Below, piece after piece: positions 45,219 to 54,934 of a DNA stretch of 64,000 nucleotides. This stretch comes from Alitta virens (taxonomy: Eukaryota > Annelida > Polychaeta > Phyllodocida > Nereididae): the NCBI GenBank assembly GCA_932294295.1, contig OW028584.1, forward strand, positions 25,281,638 to 25,345,637, read 5' to 3'. Both the position numbers and the translations under genes were made by a program. The notes under the pieces were generated by a model. That model worked only from the letters and a program-made list of their open reading frames with translations. It had not been told where the DNA came from and did not search any database. Numbering within the stretch: the stretch's first letter is position 1; each line of letters begins with the position of its first letter.

Positions 45219-45682
45219 TTGGAACCACATAAACTGTTTTATGAAGAGTATCCGAATGATAGATATAGAGTAGCCTTAAGCTACATATATACAATCATAA
45301 AATTCACCAAACTATGGAAAGGGAAATGGGAACACCCAATAGAAATGCAATCCTTCATTCCTTCAATAAAACCCTATCAAAGACATAACAATGTTCCCAA
45401 AACCGGTGTTTTTGTCGAGTGAACATATTAAAATGCACTCCAGACATGGTAAATAGAGCAAACATACTAGAATGTGCTCTATCAATAATAAAGGATACAC
45501 ACAAAAGATATGACACCACACAAATATCTTGCACACACAAGTATAATAAATGTAAATATAAACAGCCAAATGAGCATATACCAAAAACCTTGGGTGATGT
45601 TTACACATTTATAAATCTACTAAATATTTCACACTATCCTAAATTTAAAATGCACAACAACAAAACACCCAAGGGGCAATGA
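45219..45682 (+). pseudogene. LINE ORF2 C-terminal extension and 3' region
   Basis: Two further frames (45219-45422; 45419-45682) after the CCHC stop. The second matches the minus-strand copy at 51410-51096 (NILKC, KRANILKCAL against NRANILECAL, KPKTLGDVYT against IPKTLGDVYT), so the region is conserved between copies, but it may be conserved as RNA structure rather than protein. Confidence 0.6.
45417..45479 (+). other. Two bulged hairpins in the LINE 3' region
   Basis: 45417-45440: outer GAGT/ACTC, bulge GA, inner ACAT/ATGC (one mismatch), loop ATTAAA. 45456-45479: outer GAGC/GCTC (extendable to ATAGAGC/GCTCTAT), bulge AA, inner ACAT/ATGT, loop ACTAGA. Starts are 39 bp apart, as in the minus-strand copy. 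Confidence 0.65.
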
Positions 45683-45898
45683 TGAAGATATAGAGTAGGT
45701 ACTTAGAGCAACTGCCCCGGTGTCCAGCCTCGAATGGGATGAGAGTTTCCTCTCCCGACTGATGGAGGACACCCAAAAGGGTAGAAGAGTTGAGAAGACA
45801 GTATCCTTGATTTGAGGTAAACCAACAATGAAGCTCCTATTGAAAATGGGAAAACTCTAATCTGAGCCAAAAAAAAAAAAAAAAAAAAAACACCAGAA

Positions 45899-46257
45899 AC
45901 CCTTGGTAGTGCTTTAAGACACTAACTTAGAGATTTGTTCTGGATAAGACACAAAATACTTAGGATTCAAAAAGCATAATTTCTACTAGTCTAATTATAA
46001 GACTAGTGGTCAAAATTGATCATTTTAGATCACTGCTTAGGACCAGTCAGGGAAATAGATTCCTATCTAGGTGAGTGCATGATATGTGAATTTCATCAAG
46101 TTAGTTTGCCCACATATAATTAAAAGAAAGTCTTTGTCAGAATTTCTTGTATATAAATCAACTTGAACACAATTTCCAACAACAAAGGTGTGAAAGCACT
46201 TTCACACTTGTTGCTATAGAAGTTCATATCCCTTCACAGTCTACTAAACATAACAAC
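45899..46257 (+). other. 5' region of the LINE ORF1 copy with perfect hairpins
   Basis: 45985-46007 is a 7-bp inverted repeat (ACTAGTC...GACTAGT). 46188-46207 is a 9-bp perfect hairpin (GTGTGAAAG, CA, CTTTCACAC). It precedes the ORF1 start codon (46258). Confidence 0.5.
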
Positions 46258-47411
46258 AATGGAGGTGCTTAGACTCAAGAAAGAGGTAAACAGTCACCAC
46301 TATCAATATAGAAGTAGTAAGGGATGCCAGGGTAGAAATAAATGAAATACTTGATGGCATAGATGCAAGAGGATGGCTAGGTGAAACATCTTGTTTGCAA
46401 CAAGTAACCAGAAATAAATTCAGGTGGTCCTGCATAAGCCAAAATGTGGCACAACAGATAGCCACAGAAATTTCTGACATAGACTTTTTTTGTTGGGGGA
46501 GACAAATGCCAAGTCACTTATGCCTCAAGGGCACTCACATACTTTCTATATGACACACCCTTTGAAATGGAAGACAATGATATTAAGGAAATATTCAGAT
46601 CATATGGGGACATTATAGGCATCAAAAGAACCACACATAGACAATGGGCCAATATTTACGATGGGAAACTAATTATACAGTTCCATAGCCTAACCAAAGA
46701 CCTGCCAGAGAGTATCCTATTAGGAAAATCTGGCAGAATAATCATTAGATTCCCTGGGGAAAAGGTTAAAAGGGTCAAATGTTATAAATGTGGGCAAATT
46801 GATGACCATAAACCAGAAGACTGTGGTCATGCTACCATATGCCACAATTGTAAGAAGGAAGGGCACAGGTACAGAGATTGCCCCCAAAATGTTAAAAACC
46901 AAATTAATGTAGCCCAAATAGAGGATATTTCACCAAAGCAACCCTCATATGCCTCAACTGTGGCAACAAAGATCGCAATAAATCCCCCAGTAATGAAAAA
47001 GGCTGTACTGGAAACCCCAAATTTGAGGCCTGAAACCCAGAGAGAGCATAATGTAGGGGATGTGACCACAATAAGAGACCAACATGAAAAATCAGACGCC
47101 CCAATAGCAACCTCGACCCCAATCAATGCGCTGACCCGGCACAGAGCAAGGGTAGAACATGGGCTGATAGGGAGTCATATGAAAATGTAACCACCTCCCC
47201 AAAGAGGCGGACAGTGAGCATTGTTCCATATAATAAAGTGAAAATTGACAACCTTTTCGACAGGGCAATGAAGGAAGTCGAAAAAATACACTCAAACCCC
47301 AATACTGAACTTCCAAAGCAGATAGGTGAAGTAAAAATAGGGAAATCTAAAACAAAAGAAAGACAAAGAAGTAGTAGTAGGAAAAGAGGAGATAGCCATA
47401 CCACCTTTTAA
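46258..47411 (+). pseudogene. LINE ORF1 with RNA-binding domain and two zinc knuckles
   Basis: Starts MEVLRLKKEV at 46258, then shifts frame several times. The open core (46567-47190) has an RRM-like segment (MEDNDIKEIFRSYGDIIGIK) followed by two CCHC knuckles (CYKCGQIDDHKPEDC; CHNCKKEGHRYRDC). A second part (47214-47411) is basic and Ser/Arg-rich at its end (RQRSSSRKRGD). ORF1 proteins coat LINE RNA. Its position directly behind an ORF2-only copy suggests a head-to-tail pair of partial copies. At least two frameshifts. Confidence 0.8.
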
Positions 47412-47604
47412 GAGGAACTATCGAAATCAGTGCTCACTGGCCGCCATAAATACTTCACCATTTTTTTGTTCTGAAGATACTGTCAAACCTAAAGGCTGTT
47501 CCTTAAAATAAATACTCTGTATTATGATATATTGTAATACACAAAGTTATGTTGAAAACTAATACGCATATTTTTCTGTTTTTCCATGTGACCATTGCCC
47601 AAGG

Positions 47605-47793
47605 GTCATCCGTGGCTGAAACCAGATGACAAATCACTCGTGGCTGAAACCAAGTGATGAAAATACAAGGTGAAAACATCACTCGTGGCAGAAACCAAGT
47701 GATAATCACCCAACTAGTACACATCACTCGTGGCCGAAACCAAGTGATTAACACCAATGGACGACACATCATCCGTGGCTGAAACCAGATGAT
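47605..47793. repeat. Array of five 26-nt bulged hairpins
   Basis: Units at 47605-47630, 47633-47658, 47678-47703, 47723-47748 and 47768-47793. Units 2-5 are spaced exactly 45 bp apart with three different 19-bp spacers. Each unit: outer 6-bp stem, CG bulge, inner TGG/CCA, loop CTGAAA (CAGAAA in unit 3, CCGAAA in unit 4). The outer stems differ but stay paired: GTCATC/GATGAC, ATCACT/AGTGAT (three units), ATCATC/GATGAT. The minus strand is open across the array (47910-47503) and translates to 15-residue repeats such as ITWFQPRV. Confidence 0.85.
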
Positions 47794-47799
47794 GCTATG

Positions 47800-48785
47800 C
47801 TTATTTCTGAATTTGGAAAATTTTGATATTTGTAGTCCTTTCCATGTCCCTGAAGGTAATCTCTCATGTGTTAACGTTTCTAAAACAAGTAAAAGGTCCG
47901 TGAAGTCCATGAAATTAAAGTAATAATGGCATTTGTGGCATTTGAATGCTTATCAAAATATAGTCTTGAAGTTCATCTTTAATTTTCAAATTTGAGTCTG
48001 AGGTTCATTTCTTTATTCTTATTTCTGAGATATACTGTATCTACATGCTATTCTTATTTCTGAATTTGGAAATTTCTGGTCTTTTTAGCCTTTTTTCATG
48101 TCCCTGAATGTAATCTCTCATGTGTTAATATTTGTAAGACAATCAAAAGGTCCTCGATGTCCTTGAAATTAAAGTAATAATGCCATTTGTTGCATTCTAT
48201 ATGCATATCAAAAGTTACTTTTGAAATAGTCATAACCTGGTGATTACTCTAATAATATATCTTGTGATAATTGTCCTAAGTCAGATATCTAATATATGAT
48301 ATAATGTCTTCAATTCAATGACCACTAATGTCTTCTCACTTGAAGAAAGATAGATGAACAATCACTATCAACTGTGTCACTATATATAGTGACATATATA
48401 TTCTTTTATTTCAAGGCCACATATGTACATAATTTCTGAATATTGATGTGATATGTGTCGTTTGTTTAGAAATATCAAGAATTATCATAACACATAAGGC
48501 AATAAATCGTATAATATATATCTGGTAAATTTTTTTTTAAATCAAATATCTCCCATACATATGACATATTTTCTCTTATTCCAAGACCACTAAAATCTTC
48601 TCATAATGTATAAAAGACACTACAGCAATGACAATCAACTATGTCACTTGTGACATATGCTCCATGATTTCAAGGCCACAAATGTACTTCTTTTTTACCT
48701 GTATTTTGATGCAATATGTGCCTCTTGTATCAAGAATAGTCATAACCTGGCGATTACTCTAATAATATATCTTGTGAAGTGACCA
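47800..48785. repeat. Diverged tandem repeats
   Basis: CTTATTTCTGAATTTGGAAA ... CATGTCCCTGAA ... CTCTCATGTGTTAA ... AAATTAAAGTAATAATG occurs at 47800 and again at 48051, about 250 bp apart. A second pair (CATAACCTGG...GATTACTCTAATAATATATC) lies at 48230 and 48728, about 500 bp apart. Non-coding. Confidence 0.75.
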
Positions 48786-49287
48786 AATTTTTTTCTTAAA
48801 TCATGTTTGTGTAAAAAGAGAAGCCAATTTCAGATAGATGGATGTATATCTAGTTCCCCAACAAATAAATAAAGTAATCAGGATTACTTTTTTCTTCAAA
48901 TTCATACCTTTATCTTTTCTTTATTTCATAATATTGTGTTTTAGGCAGTACTTTAAGTAATAGTCACATTGTCTGTGCAAAACATTGTCACTGTTCAATG
49001 GGCCAACTGTCAATCAAATTAATTTGAGTGTTATATTATTCTTTGCCTAGTAATGTGCCAGTCTGGAGTAGTATTACCTGGATATACCAATTTGGTATAG
49101 GGTAAACAGGCCCATGTCAGAGAGAGGCCACTCCTGGTAGCACTCAAGTCCATTGAAGGCAACAACATTAGTGGCGAATAAGGCGCCAGTATAAGAGAAT
49201 GAAGCGACAAATAAAGCCCAAATATATTGACAAACATCTTATAGGTATGGCTACCTATATACCAAGCCACAAAGTGATACACCACTG
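48786..49287. other. No gene seen
   Basis: No supported ORF or repeat. Confidence 0.4.
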
Positions 49288-49344
49288 CTAATTCGTGTTT
49301 TCATCTGGAAACGGAACGACGTCCTCAACATCAGGATCATCGGA
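49288..49344 (-). other. Possible terminal coding exon
   Basis: On the minus strand the acceptor CTTTTGTTTTCAG is followed by SDDPDVEDVVPFPDENTN and a TAG stop. An acidic 18-residue tail is plausible for a last exon, but no partner exon in the right phase was found. Weak support. Confidence 0.3.
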
Positions 49345-49381
49345 CTGAAAACAAAAGCTCTACACATCAGGCGGCAGAGCT

Positions 49382-49735
49382 AATTCACTTAAAATCACAT
49401 GCTGAACCTGATAATCCGCATTTTCTCAAGACATTGACAACCACTGTACAGTAAATACAGTTAAAATCACATTCTGATAATACAATTCACTTAAAATCAC
49501 ATGCTAATAGTTAATCAGCATTTTCTCAAGACAGACACATTGTCTATGTTTGACCTTGGTGAATAACATTATCTTCCAGCAATCCAAGATTTTGTCTCAT
49601 TAGCTTGGCTTTCTGAATAACAACTTCATAAATTCAGCCACAACATTTGCCCCCATTGGACAGTTTTATAAACAAACAAGGCAGCGTTAACTGCTGCCCT
49701 TACTTGTAATGCAAATGTAAACTTGAAAGAAACCA
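49382..49735. repeat. Intact relative of the repeat at 4085-4167 / 6255-6490
   Basis: AATTCACTTAAAATCACATG with CATTTTCTCAAGAC occurs twice (about 49383 and 49485). The second is followed directly by ACACATTGTCTAT and GGTGAATAACAT without any insertion. It represents the unfilled site of the transposon at 4168-6254. Confidence 0.65.
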
Positions 49736-49884
49736 GTGTCACACTTATTAATAATGTATAGCAATAATTTATTGCGTGAGAAAATATTTACACTGATTCA
49801 GTAGTACTTTGTATTTCTGGATTTGAGTTTATAATAATAATAAATTACATTCAAATAATAGAGATATCATGCCATACATACATT

Positions 49885-50660
49885 AACTAGAGCACATAAA
49901 TGTGCAAATGGCGCGCAGTATGTGTTTGATACTGCTCCAAGCAAGCTAATCACTGATTAGCTGTGATATTTTGGAAATACTCATTTCGACCAATCACAGC
50001 GCATAACACAAAGTAATCAAAATGGCGGTTGTCACTGATAATACGACGATCTTAGCTACGTTTTGAACGGAAATTGGTTTATATTTTGCATCTTAGGGAC
50101 ATATTTTATGGATTACCGATATGATACTTGAGCATTTTAATTTTTAGATGTGCAACAAAGGCGGCTGGATGACTGTTGTATACATGTTTGACGTCCGTAC
50201 CATTTGACAGCTGACAGTGACATTATAAAAGCGAATGTTCCCTAACCCCGACGACTGGAGCGCATAACTTCGTCAAAAATTGATGAAATTTCTCATTAAA
50301 TAAAAGCCAGAAAGTCAGAATAACTTTCTGAACAAATATGGTATACACTCCCTCTGAAAATGGCAAAATTCCATGGCCATTTGGTTCTGTTGTAGCAGTG
50401 ACCTACATAGCCGTCTAGACTACTAGTCACTGCGCAGGCGCGAATACATTAAAGTAAGGAAAGAGGCCCCTGGTGGGTTTTCAAAATTGAATGACCAATA
50501 AAAGGTATAAGACACCACAAGAATTCCCCGCCTGGGGCCTCTCGCCCGAACATGCACGAAGCTCTACAACGCACTTCGGTCATTTCTGTCAGAGTTCGCC
50601 ATCTTGTGACCGGAAACAGCCGAGGGAGCAGCGTAGGCAACAAACAACGATTTCTCCTTT
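49885..50660. repeat. Dispersed repeat A, second copy
   Basis: Counterpart of 19815-20640, with an extra internal stretch (about 49925-50190). It ends about 155 bp from the related GHA exon (50814-50861). Confidence 0.75.
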
Positions 50661-50813
50661 TTTTAGTTGTAAACTGTCATTTGACATTCCTGAAAGGGTC
50701 AATTCTAAAAATATCATTCACACATTTATGCTTGGCATAAGTAAGTTCCATGCCTTTGGTAATCTGCCTTTGGTCTAGCCAATAGTTCATCATATTTACA
50801 AAAATTAGCTCAC

Positions 50814-50861
50814 CTGCTGCAGGCTCACCACAACCTACTTCCATCGGTTGGACAGCATGTC
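50814..50861 (-). CDS. Isolated exon related to the GHA modules
   Basis: Acceptor TCCTTTTCTGCAG, then 48 bp in phase 1-1 encoding HAVQPMEVGCGEPAA, then donor GCAGCAG|GTGAGC. Length, phase, opening GHA and closing EPA match exons 2 and 4 of the 18.9-26.1 kb gene. No neighbouring exon found. The LINE relative at 50893 ends only about 32 bp upstream of this acceptor. Probably part of a paralogous gene or fragment. Confidence 0.45.
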
Positions 50862-51095
50862 CTGCAGAAAAGGAAAAGAACGTATAATGGTTCATTTTTT
50901 TTTTTCTTTTTTTTTTTTTTTTGGCTCAGATTAGAGTTTTCATTATTCAATAGGAGCTTCATTGTTGGTTTTCCTTAAATCAAGGATACTGTCTTCCCAA
51001 CTCTTCTACCCCTTTTGTGTCCTCCATCAGTCGGGAGAGGAAAATCTCATCCCTTTCGAGGCTGGACACTAGGGCAGTTGCTCTAAGTACTTACT

Positions 51096-51430
51096 CTATA
51101 GCTTCTTCGTTGCCCCTTGGGTGTTTTGTTGTGCATCTTTAAATTTAGGATAGTGCGAGTTAGTTAGTAACTTTATAAGTGTGTAAACATCACCCAAGGT
51201 TTTTGGTTTTTGCTCATTTGGTTGTTTATATTTATATTTACAATACTTGTATGTGAAAGATATTTTTGTGATGTAATATCTTTTGTGTGTATCTTTTCTT
51301 TTTAACAGAGCACATTTTAATATGTTTGCTCTTTTTACCATGTCCAGAATGCATTTTAATATGTTCACTCGACAAAAACCGGTTTTTATTGTATTTACCT
51401 CAGAGTACATTTTATTATGTTTACTCTGTT
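51096..51430 (-). pseudogene. 3' region homologous to the LINE ORF2 end, with three hairpins
   Basis: Minus-strand hairpins: 51426-51403 (outer GAGT/ACTC, bulge AA, inner ACAT/ATGT, loop AATAAA), 51370-51347 (outer GAGT/ATTC with a G-T wobble, bulge GA, loop ATTAAA) and 51331-51308 (outer GAGC/GCTC, bulge AA, inner ACAT/ATGT, loop ATTAAA). The last two keep the 39-bp spacing of the plus-strand LINE. The 104-codon ORF here is homologous to 45419-45682. Confidence 0.65.
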
Positions 51431-51480
51431 TACCAACCTTTTCTTGGGTACATTTTATTCATCATCAGGACTCTTATTGT

Positions 51481-52757
51481 TTATTGTTTATTCCAAAGGA
51501 TTTCGGGAATCTTTCTCTTATTATCTTCTCTTGTTGTTCTATATTTATCTTGATTATCCCAAAGAACTCTAATTTCCATCAGGATTTGTCCGAGTTCATT
51601 ATGTCCCAGACCTTTCTTGCCCACAGCCCAAAACTCATCTGTAGTGTCTTCCGACAAACTATGTACTTTATTCTCCAGAAGGAAGAAACGGAAGGGCGTA
51701 TCTTGGTCCATTTTGGACATAAGGATATATTTCATAATGTCTCGTTTAATGGAATGCCAATGCTGTTGATTGGTAATACATATCCTGGGTGATGCTGATT
51801 TGGCCCCTCTTCCGGTTCTTTCCTTCTGGATCACTCGGCACATAGTTATATCGCCACTGTGGGCTGCCTTTGCATATTGATATGCCGATTCTGATGTGGT
51901 GAATTCCTTTCCAAAGATTGACAATTTGGTGTGGGTAAAGTTTGAGAGGATACTATTTTCTCCTTTGAAAAAAATTGTTCTGTTTAGTACTCTTAAGGAT
52001 GGTCTACAATTTAGGTTGGGGGGCAAAATGATTACCCTCGTACTTACCCTGAATCTGTTCATGTAGGTTATGGTATTCCTTAGGTCCCTGTAGATGATAT
52101 TTAGGATTCCTATTGCTAGCCTCTCTTTTCCACTGGTTGACAGGTGGAGGCCATCTTGCAGGAAGGCATCTTCTACTAACTTCCTTCCTTCCGGTGTGTT
52201 GCATGTTTCAACTTTATATGGATTCTTGTATAGAAACCCCGGGTGTCTTTGCGCTGCCTTTTTCAATTCCATGTTTATATACTCTCTTGACTCTGTCTTG
52301 GGATTCTGCCTTAAAAGGTCCCACCCAGTGTCCTGTGGCCTAATTCTGATTGCTAGGATTATGATGTATGTGTAAGGATAATGCCTTCTCAGGCCAATAC
52401 ACATAGTTTCCAGGTGGAACCTTATGTCGGTGATGTTTTTACCGACATTGTTTGTTCCTATTAGTATTACTATGGCTTCTGGTACTTTATCTTCCTCTTC
52501 CGATGCATCAGGATCATGGCTATACCTTCTTGCTAATTCCTCTATTTTTAAGCCTGAGGTTGCAATTGAGGTCGATCCGGATATTGGTGTCTAACCATTG
52601 AGTCCCCTTCTATCATTATGTTTATTCCATTAAACATTTTGTTCATGTTTGCAAGGGTTGGGTTTTTTACTGCCATGTTGCTTTTCCATTTGAAGACTGA
52701 TGTTCTGCTTGCTCTGTTCTTATGCAGGTATTGGGGGCCCTTGCCAACTCGGTCCAT
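51481..52757 (-). pseudogene. SGNH hydrolase fused to NADAR-type N-glycosidase domain
   Basis: Two frames joined by one shift near 52585. N-terminal part: an SGNH/GDSL hydrolase with INIMIEGDSMV (nucleophile Ser), IVILIGTNNVG (block III Asn) and DGLHLSTSGKERL (catalytic Asp and His), so all key residues are present. C-terminal part: a NADAR/YbiA-type domain (ILSNFTHTKLSIFGKEFTTS, then SAYQYAKA, ERTGRG, EFWAVGKKGLGHNELGQIL, LMEIR), matching that family end to end. SGNH esterase domains occur in ORF1 of some CR1 LINEs; NADAR enzymes cut N-glycosidic bonds, with reports of removing ADP-ribose from guanine (family knowledge). I know of no described LINE with this fusion. The 307-codon second frame is open throughout, so decay is slight. 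Confidence 0.78.
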
Positions 52758-52883
52758 TCTTTTGATGTTAGTACTTTATGAGATGGTAGCTCTAAGAAAT
52801 GATCAAAAAGATGGGGATAGTTGTATTTTGAGTACATTTTATTATGGTTCATTTGAACAATTGGGGGGCTTGGTGGAATTGTA

Positions 52884-53226
52884 CAGTTGAAGACAAAATT
52901 ATGGGCCCCCCTATGAAAATTTCATTATTTTTCCAATATTTCTGAACTGCTCTTTAACAGAGCCAGGAATATTTAGCACAATATTTCTAAACATACTAGT
53001 TTTATTTAGAAAGCTTAGTATTTACTTTGCACACAGAAACGAAATTATTTCCCAAAATTAAAAAAATACCAAGGGTCAAAATTATTAGCCCCCTGATGCT
53101 AAAATTAATAGTTGTGTATCCGTTTTGGTTGATAACAGCCTGCAGTAGTTTGTGGTAATTTTGAACACGTTTCAGTCACGTCTTCTGAGGTTCTGAGGAA
53201 TTTCAGCCCATTCTACTTGGAGCGGT
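52884..53226 (-). mobile_element. Tc1/mariner remnant: transposase C-terminus and one TIR
   Basis: Starts with TA then CAGTTGAAGACAAAATTATG, a Tc1-like inverted terminus. On the minus strand the 53226-53100 text gives broken frames like the end of Tc1 transposase (EWAEIPQ, then an LQAVINQNGYT-like ending). The other end is not present. Confidence 0.7.
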
Positions 53227-53691
53227 GAGTTGGCAGAGGCGGTGAGTTAACCTGATACCGAACACAGTGCACACCACGTGGTAGCCATGAATTTACACTT
53301 CACATTGTTTACTTTCATTCTTTCGCACCATGTAGAACTTATACACAATCAGCAGGTAAGTTAACCTACCTTTACTGGCTTTAGTAGCCATTTCATTAAC
53401 TTTTCCAACCACTCTTAACTTCGTTAAAAATTGACGGATTTTCGTGCTTAGAAGTTTGTTGTGATCGGCGTGCTGCAGCGCTTGTAGACAACTGTATGTG
53501 CAAGACATCAAGTAGCGCGTTCCGCGATTTTATCAGTTTCCCCTCCTGTGCTTATGACTCCATGGTTTTACTCTGGTATCCCGCGCCGTTCCGCAGCTCT
53601 TCCGCGCCGTTCCGCGACCTCGCAATGCTTTTGCCCGTTTGGTCCGCCTTTTATAATTCGCGCATGTGCACTTGCGAACATAACACGGAAC
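53227..53691. other. No gene seen
   Basis: A moderately GC-rich stretch with CGCGCCGTTCCGC duplicated (about 53582 and 53605). Nothing recognised. Confidence 0.4.
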
Positions 53692-54225
53692 GATTGTTGG
53701 TCCTGTCGTCTAAGGTGAATGTCATCAATTGGTCGAGTCGTCAAAAAAAAAGTTGACCCGTCTAAAGAGCTGGTTCACTCGTCAAAAATGTTGGTTAACT
53801 CGTCAAAATTAGTCAAGTCGACAATAATCCTGGTTAATTCATCAACAGATAGCTGTTGAGTTGTGAAGTGTCATGCACATGCCTTGTTGAGGTGTTCTAG
53901 ATATAAGAAAAATATGAAAGTACTACTCAACACACACACACACATATATATATATTTATATATATATGAATAAAAAAAAATACTGAGTTGGCCGTTTTGG
54001 TCGATTGGCCGTTATGGGGGGTGGCCGTTACATTGCAATTAACTAATGAAAGCTTTAATCGTGAACAGTGTTAGGTATTTTTATTTTTGACGACTTTACT
54101 ACATATTGACGACTTTACCAGGCCTTTTGACGGCTTTACTAGGCCTGTGGACGGCTTAACTATTTTTAGTACGAAGGGACCAATTGACGGCGGGACCTTT
54201 TGACGGCATGACTGTAGACCCACGG
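53692..54225. repeat. 534-bp unit, first copy of a tandem foldback element
   Basis: Left side holds CTCGTCAAAA-type sub-repeats; right side holds the inverse TTTTGACGRC sub-repeats (TTTTGACGACTTTAC, TTGACGACTTTACC, TTTTGACGGCTTTAC). Contains (CA)n(TA)n near 53933. Repeated at 54226-54761. Confidence 0.92.
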
Positions 54226-54761
54226 GATTGTTGGTCCTGTCGTCTAAGGTGAATGTCATCAATTGGTCGAGTCGTCAAAAAAAAAGTTGACCCGTCTAAA
54301 GAGCTGGTTCACTCGTCAAAAATGTTGGTTAACTCGTCAAAATTAGTCAATTCGACAATAATCCTGGTTAATTCATCAACAGATAGCTGTTGAGTTGTGA
54401 AGTGTCATGCACATGCCTTGTTGAGGTGTTCTAGATATAAGAAAAATATGAAAGTACTACTCAACACACACACACACATATATATATATTTATATATATA
54501 TATGAATAAAAAAAAATACTGAGTTGGCCGTTTTGGTCGATTGGCCGTTATGGGGGGTGGCCGTTACATTGCAATTAACTAATGAAAGCTTTAATCGTGA
54601 ACAGTGTTAGGTATTTTTATTTTTGACGACTTTACTACATATTGACGACTTTACCAGGCCTTTTGACGGCTTTACTAGGCCTTTGGATGGCTTAACTATT
54701 TTTAGTACGAAGGGACCAATTGACGGCGGGACCTTTTGACGGCATGACTGTAGACCCACGG
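54226..54761. repeat. 534-bp unit, second copy
   Basis: Nearly identical to the first copy (536 bp; the TA tract is 2 bp longer, plus single-base changes such as CTTTGGATGG for CTGTGGACGG). A recent tandem duplication. Confidence 0.92.
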
Positions 54762-54820
54762 AACCTCTGTCTTTGGCGGCGTCCAACTTAAATCTGCTGG
54801 GAATCGAGGAATTTGCAGCC

Positions 54821-54920
54821 ATGCCTCCGAAAAAGGGCAGAAAGATTGAACAGTCTCCAAGAAAGAGAAAAAGGTCCGCATCTGATGATGAATACGAGCA
54901 AGAGGCCCATTGTTCTAAAG
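54821..54920 (+). CDS. Isolated first exon resembling exon 1 of the nuclease-like gene
   Basis: ATG with context GCAGCCATGC starts MPPKKGRKIEQ, followed by PRKRKRSASDDEYEQEAHC, and ends at a strong donor (TCTAAAG|GTAAGACT) in phase 1. The basic nuclear-localisation-like make-up, Ser-rich end and phase match exon 1 at 26129-26066. The presumed intron is filled by repeat B and a TIR element. No following exon was found on this strand, so it is likely a paralog fragment. Confidence 0.5.
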
Positions 54921-54934
54921 GTAAGACTAATATG

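Larger units (their letters stand above)
41743..45898 (+). mobile_element. Tx1/L1-like LINE copy, ORF2 and 3' end, with 8-bp TSD
   Basis: Begins at the broken H3 copy and ends in an A-tail of about 22 nt (about 45869-45890). CACCAGAA flanks it on both sides (41735-41742 and 45891-45898), consistent with target-primed insertion. Contents: 5' region with three bulged hairpins, endonuclease, RT, C-terminal CCHC, 3' region with two more hairpins, tail. ORF1 is absent at the 5' end; an ORF1 copy lies immediately after the tail. The last ~500 bp match the minus-strand element at 50893-51390. Confidence 0.85.
50893..52881 (-). mobile_element. LINE-related element carrying an SGNH-NADAR ORF (minus strand)
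   Basis: Read on the minus strand: a 5' remnant, the SGNH-NADAR ORF (52757-51481), a hairpin-rich 3' region, and a ~490-bp 3' end homologous to the plus-strand LINE (45399-45890), finishing in an A-rich tail (T-rich at 50897-50921). There is no endonuclease or RT, so it is either internally deleted or a non-autonomous partner. Its 5' side abuts a Tc1/mariner remnant. Confidence 0.8.

Noticed and set aside
47605..47793. CRISPR array
   Set aside because: Repeats with equal-length unique spacers look CRISPR-like, but the context is animal DNA, the repeats differ in their stems, there are only five, and no cas genes exist.
47605..47793. Hammerhead-type ribozyme
   Set aside because: CTGAAAC recalls part of the hammerhead core, but the CTGANGA segment and a separate GAAA with a third stem are missing.
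51481..52757. Bacterial contamination as source of the SGNH-NADAR ORF
   Set aside because: The ORF is joined to a LINE 3' end also present 5 kb away and is AT-rich like its surroundings.
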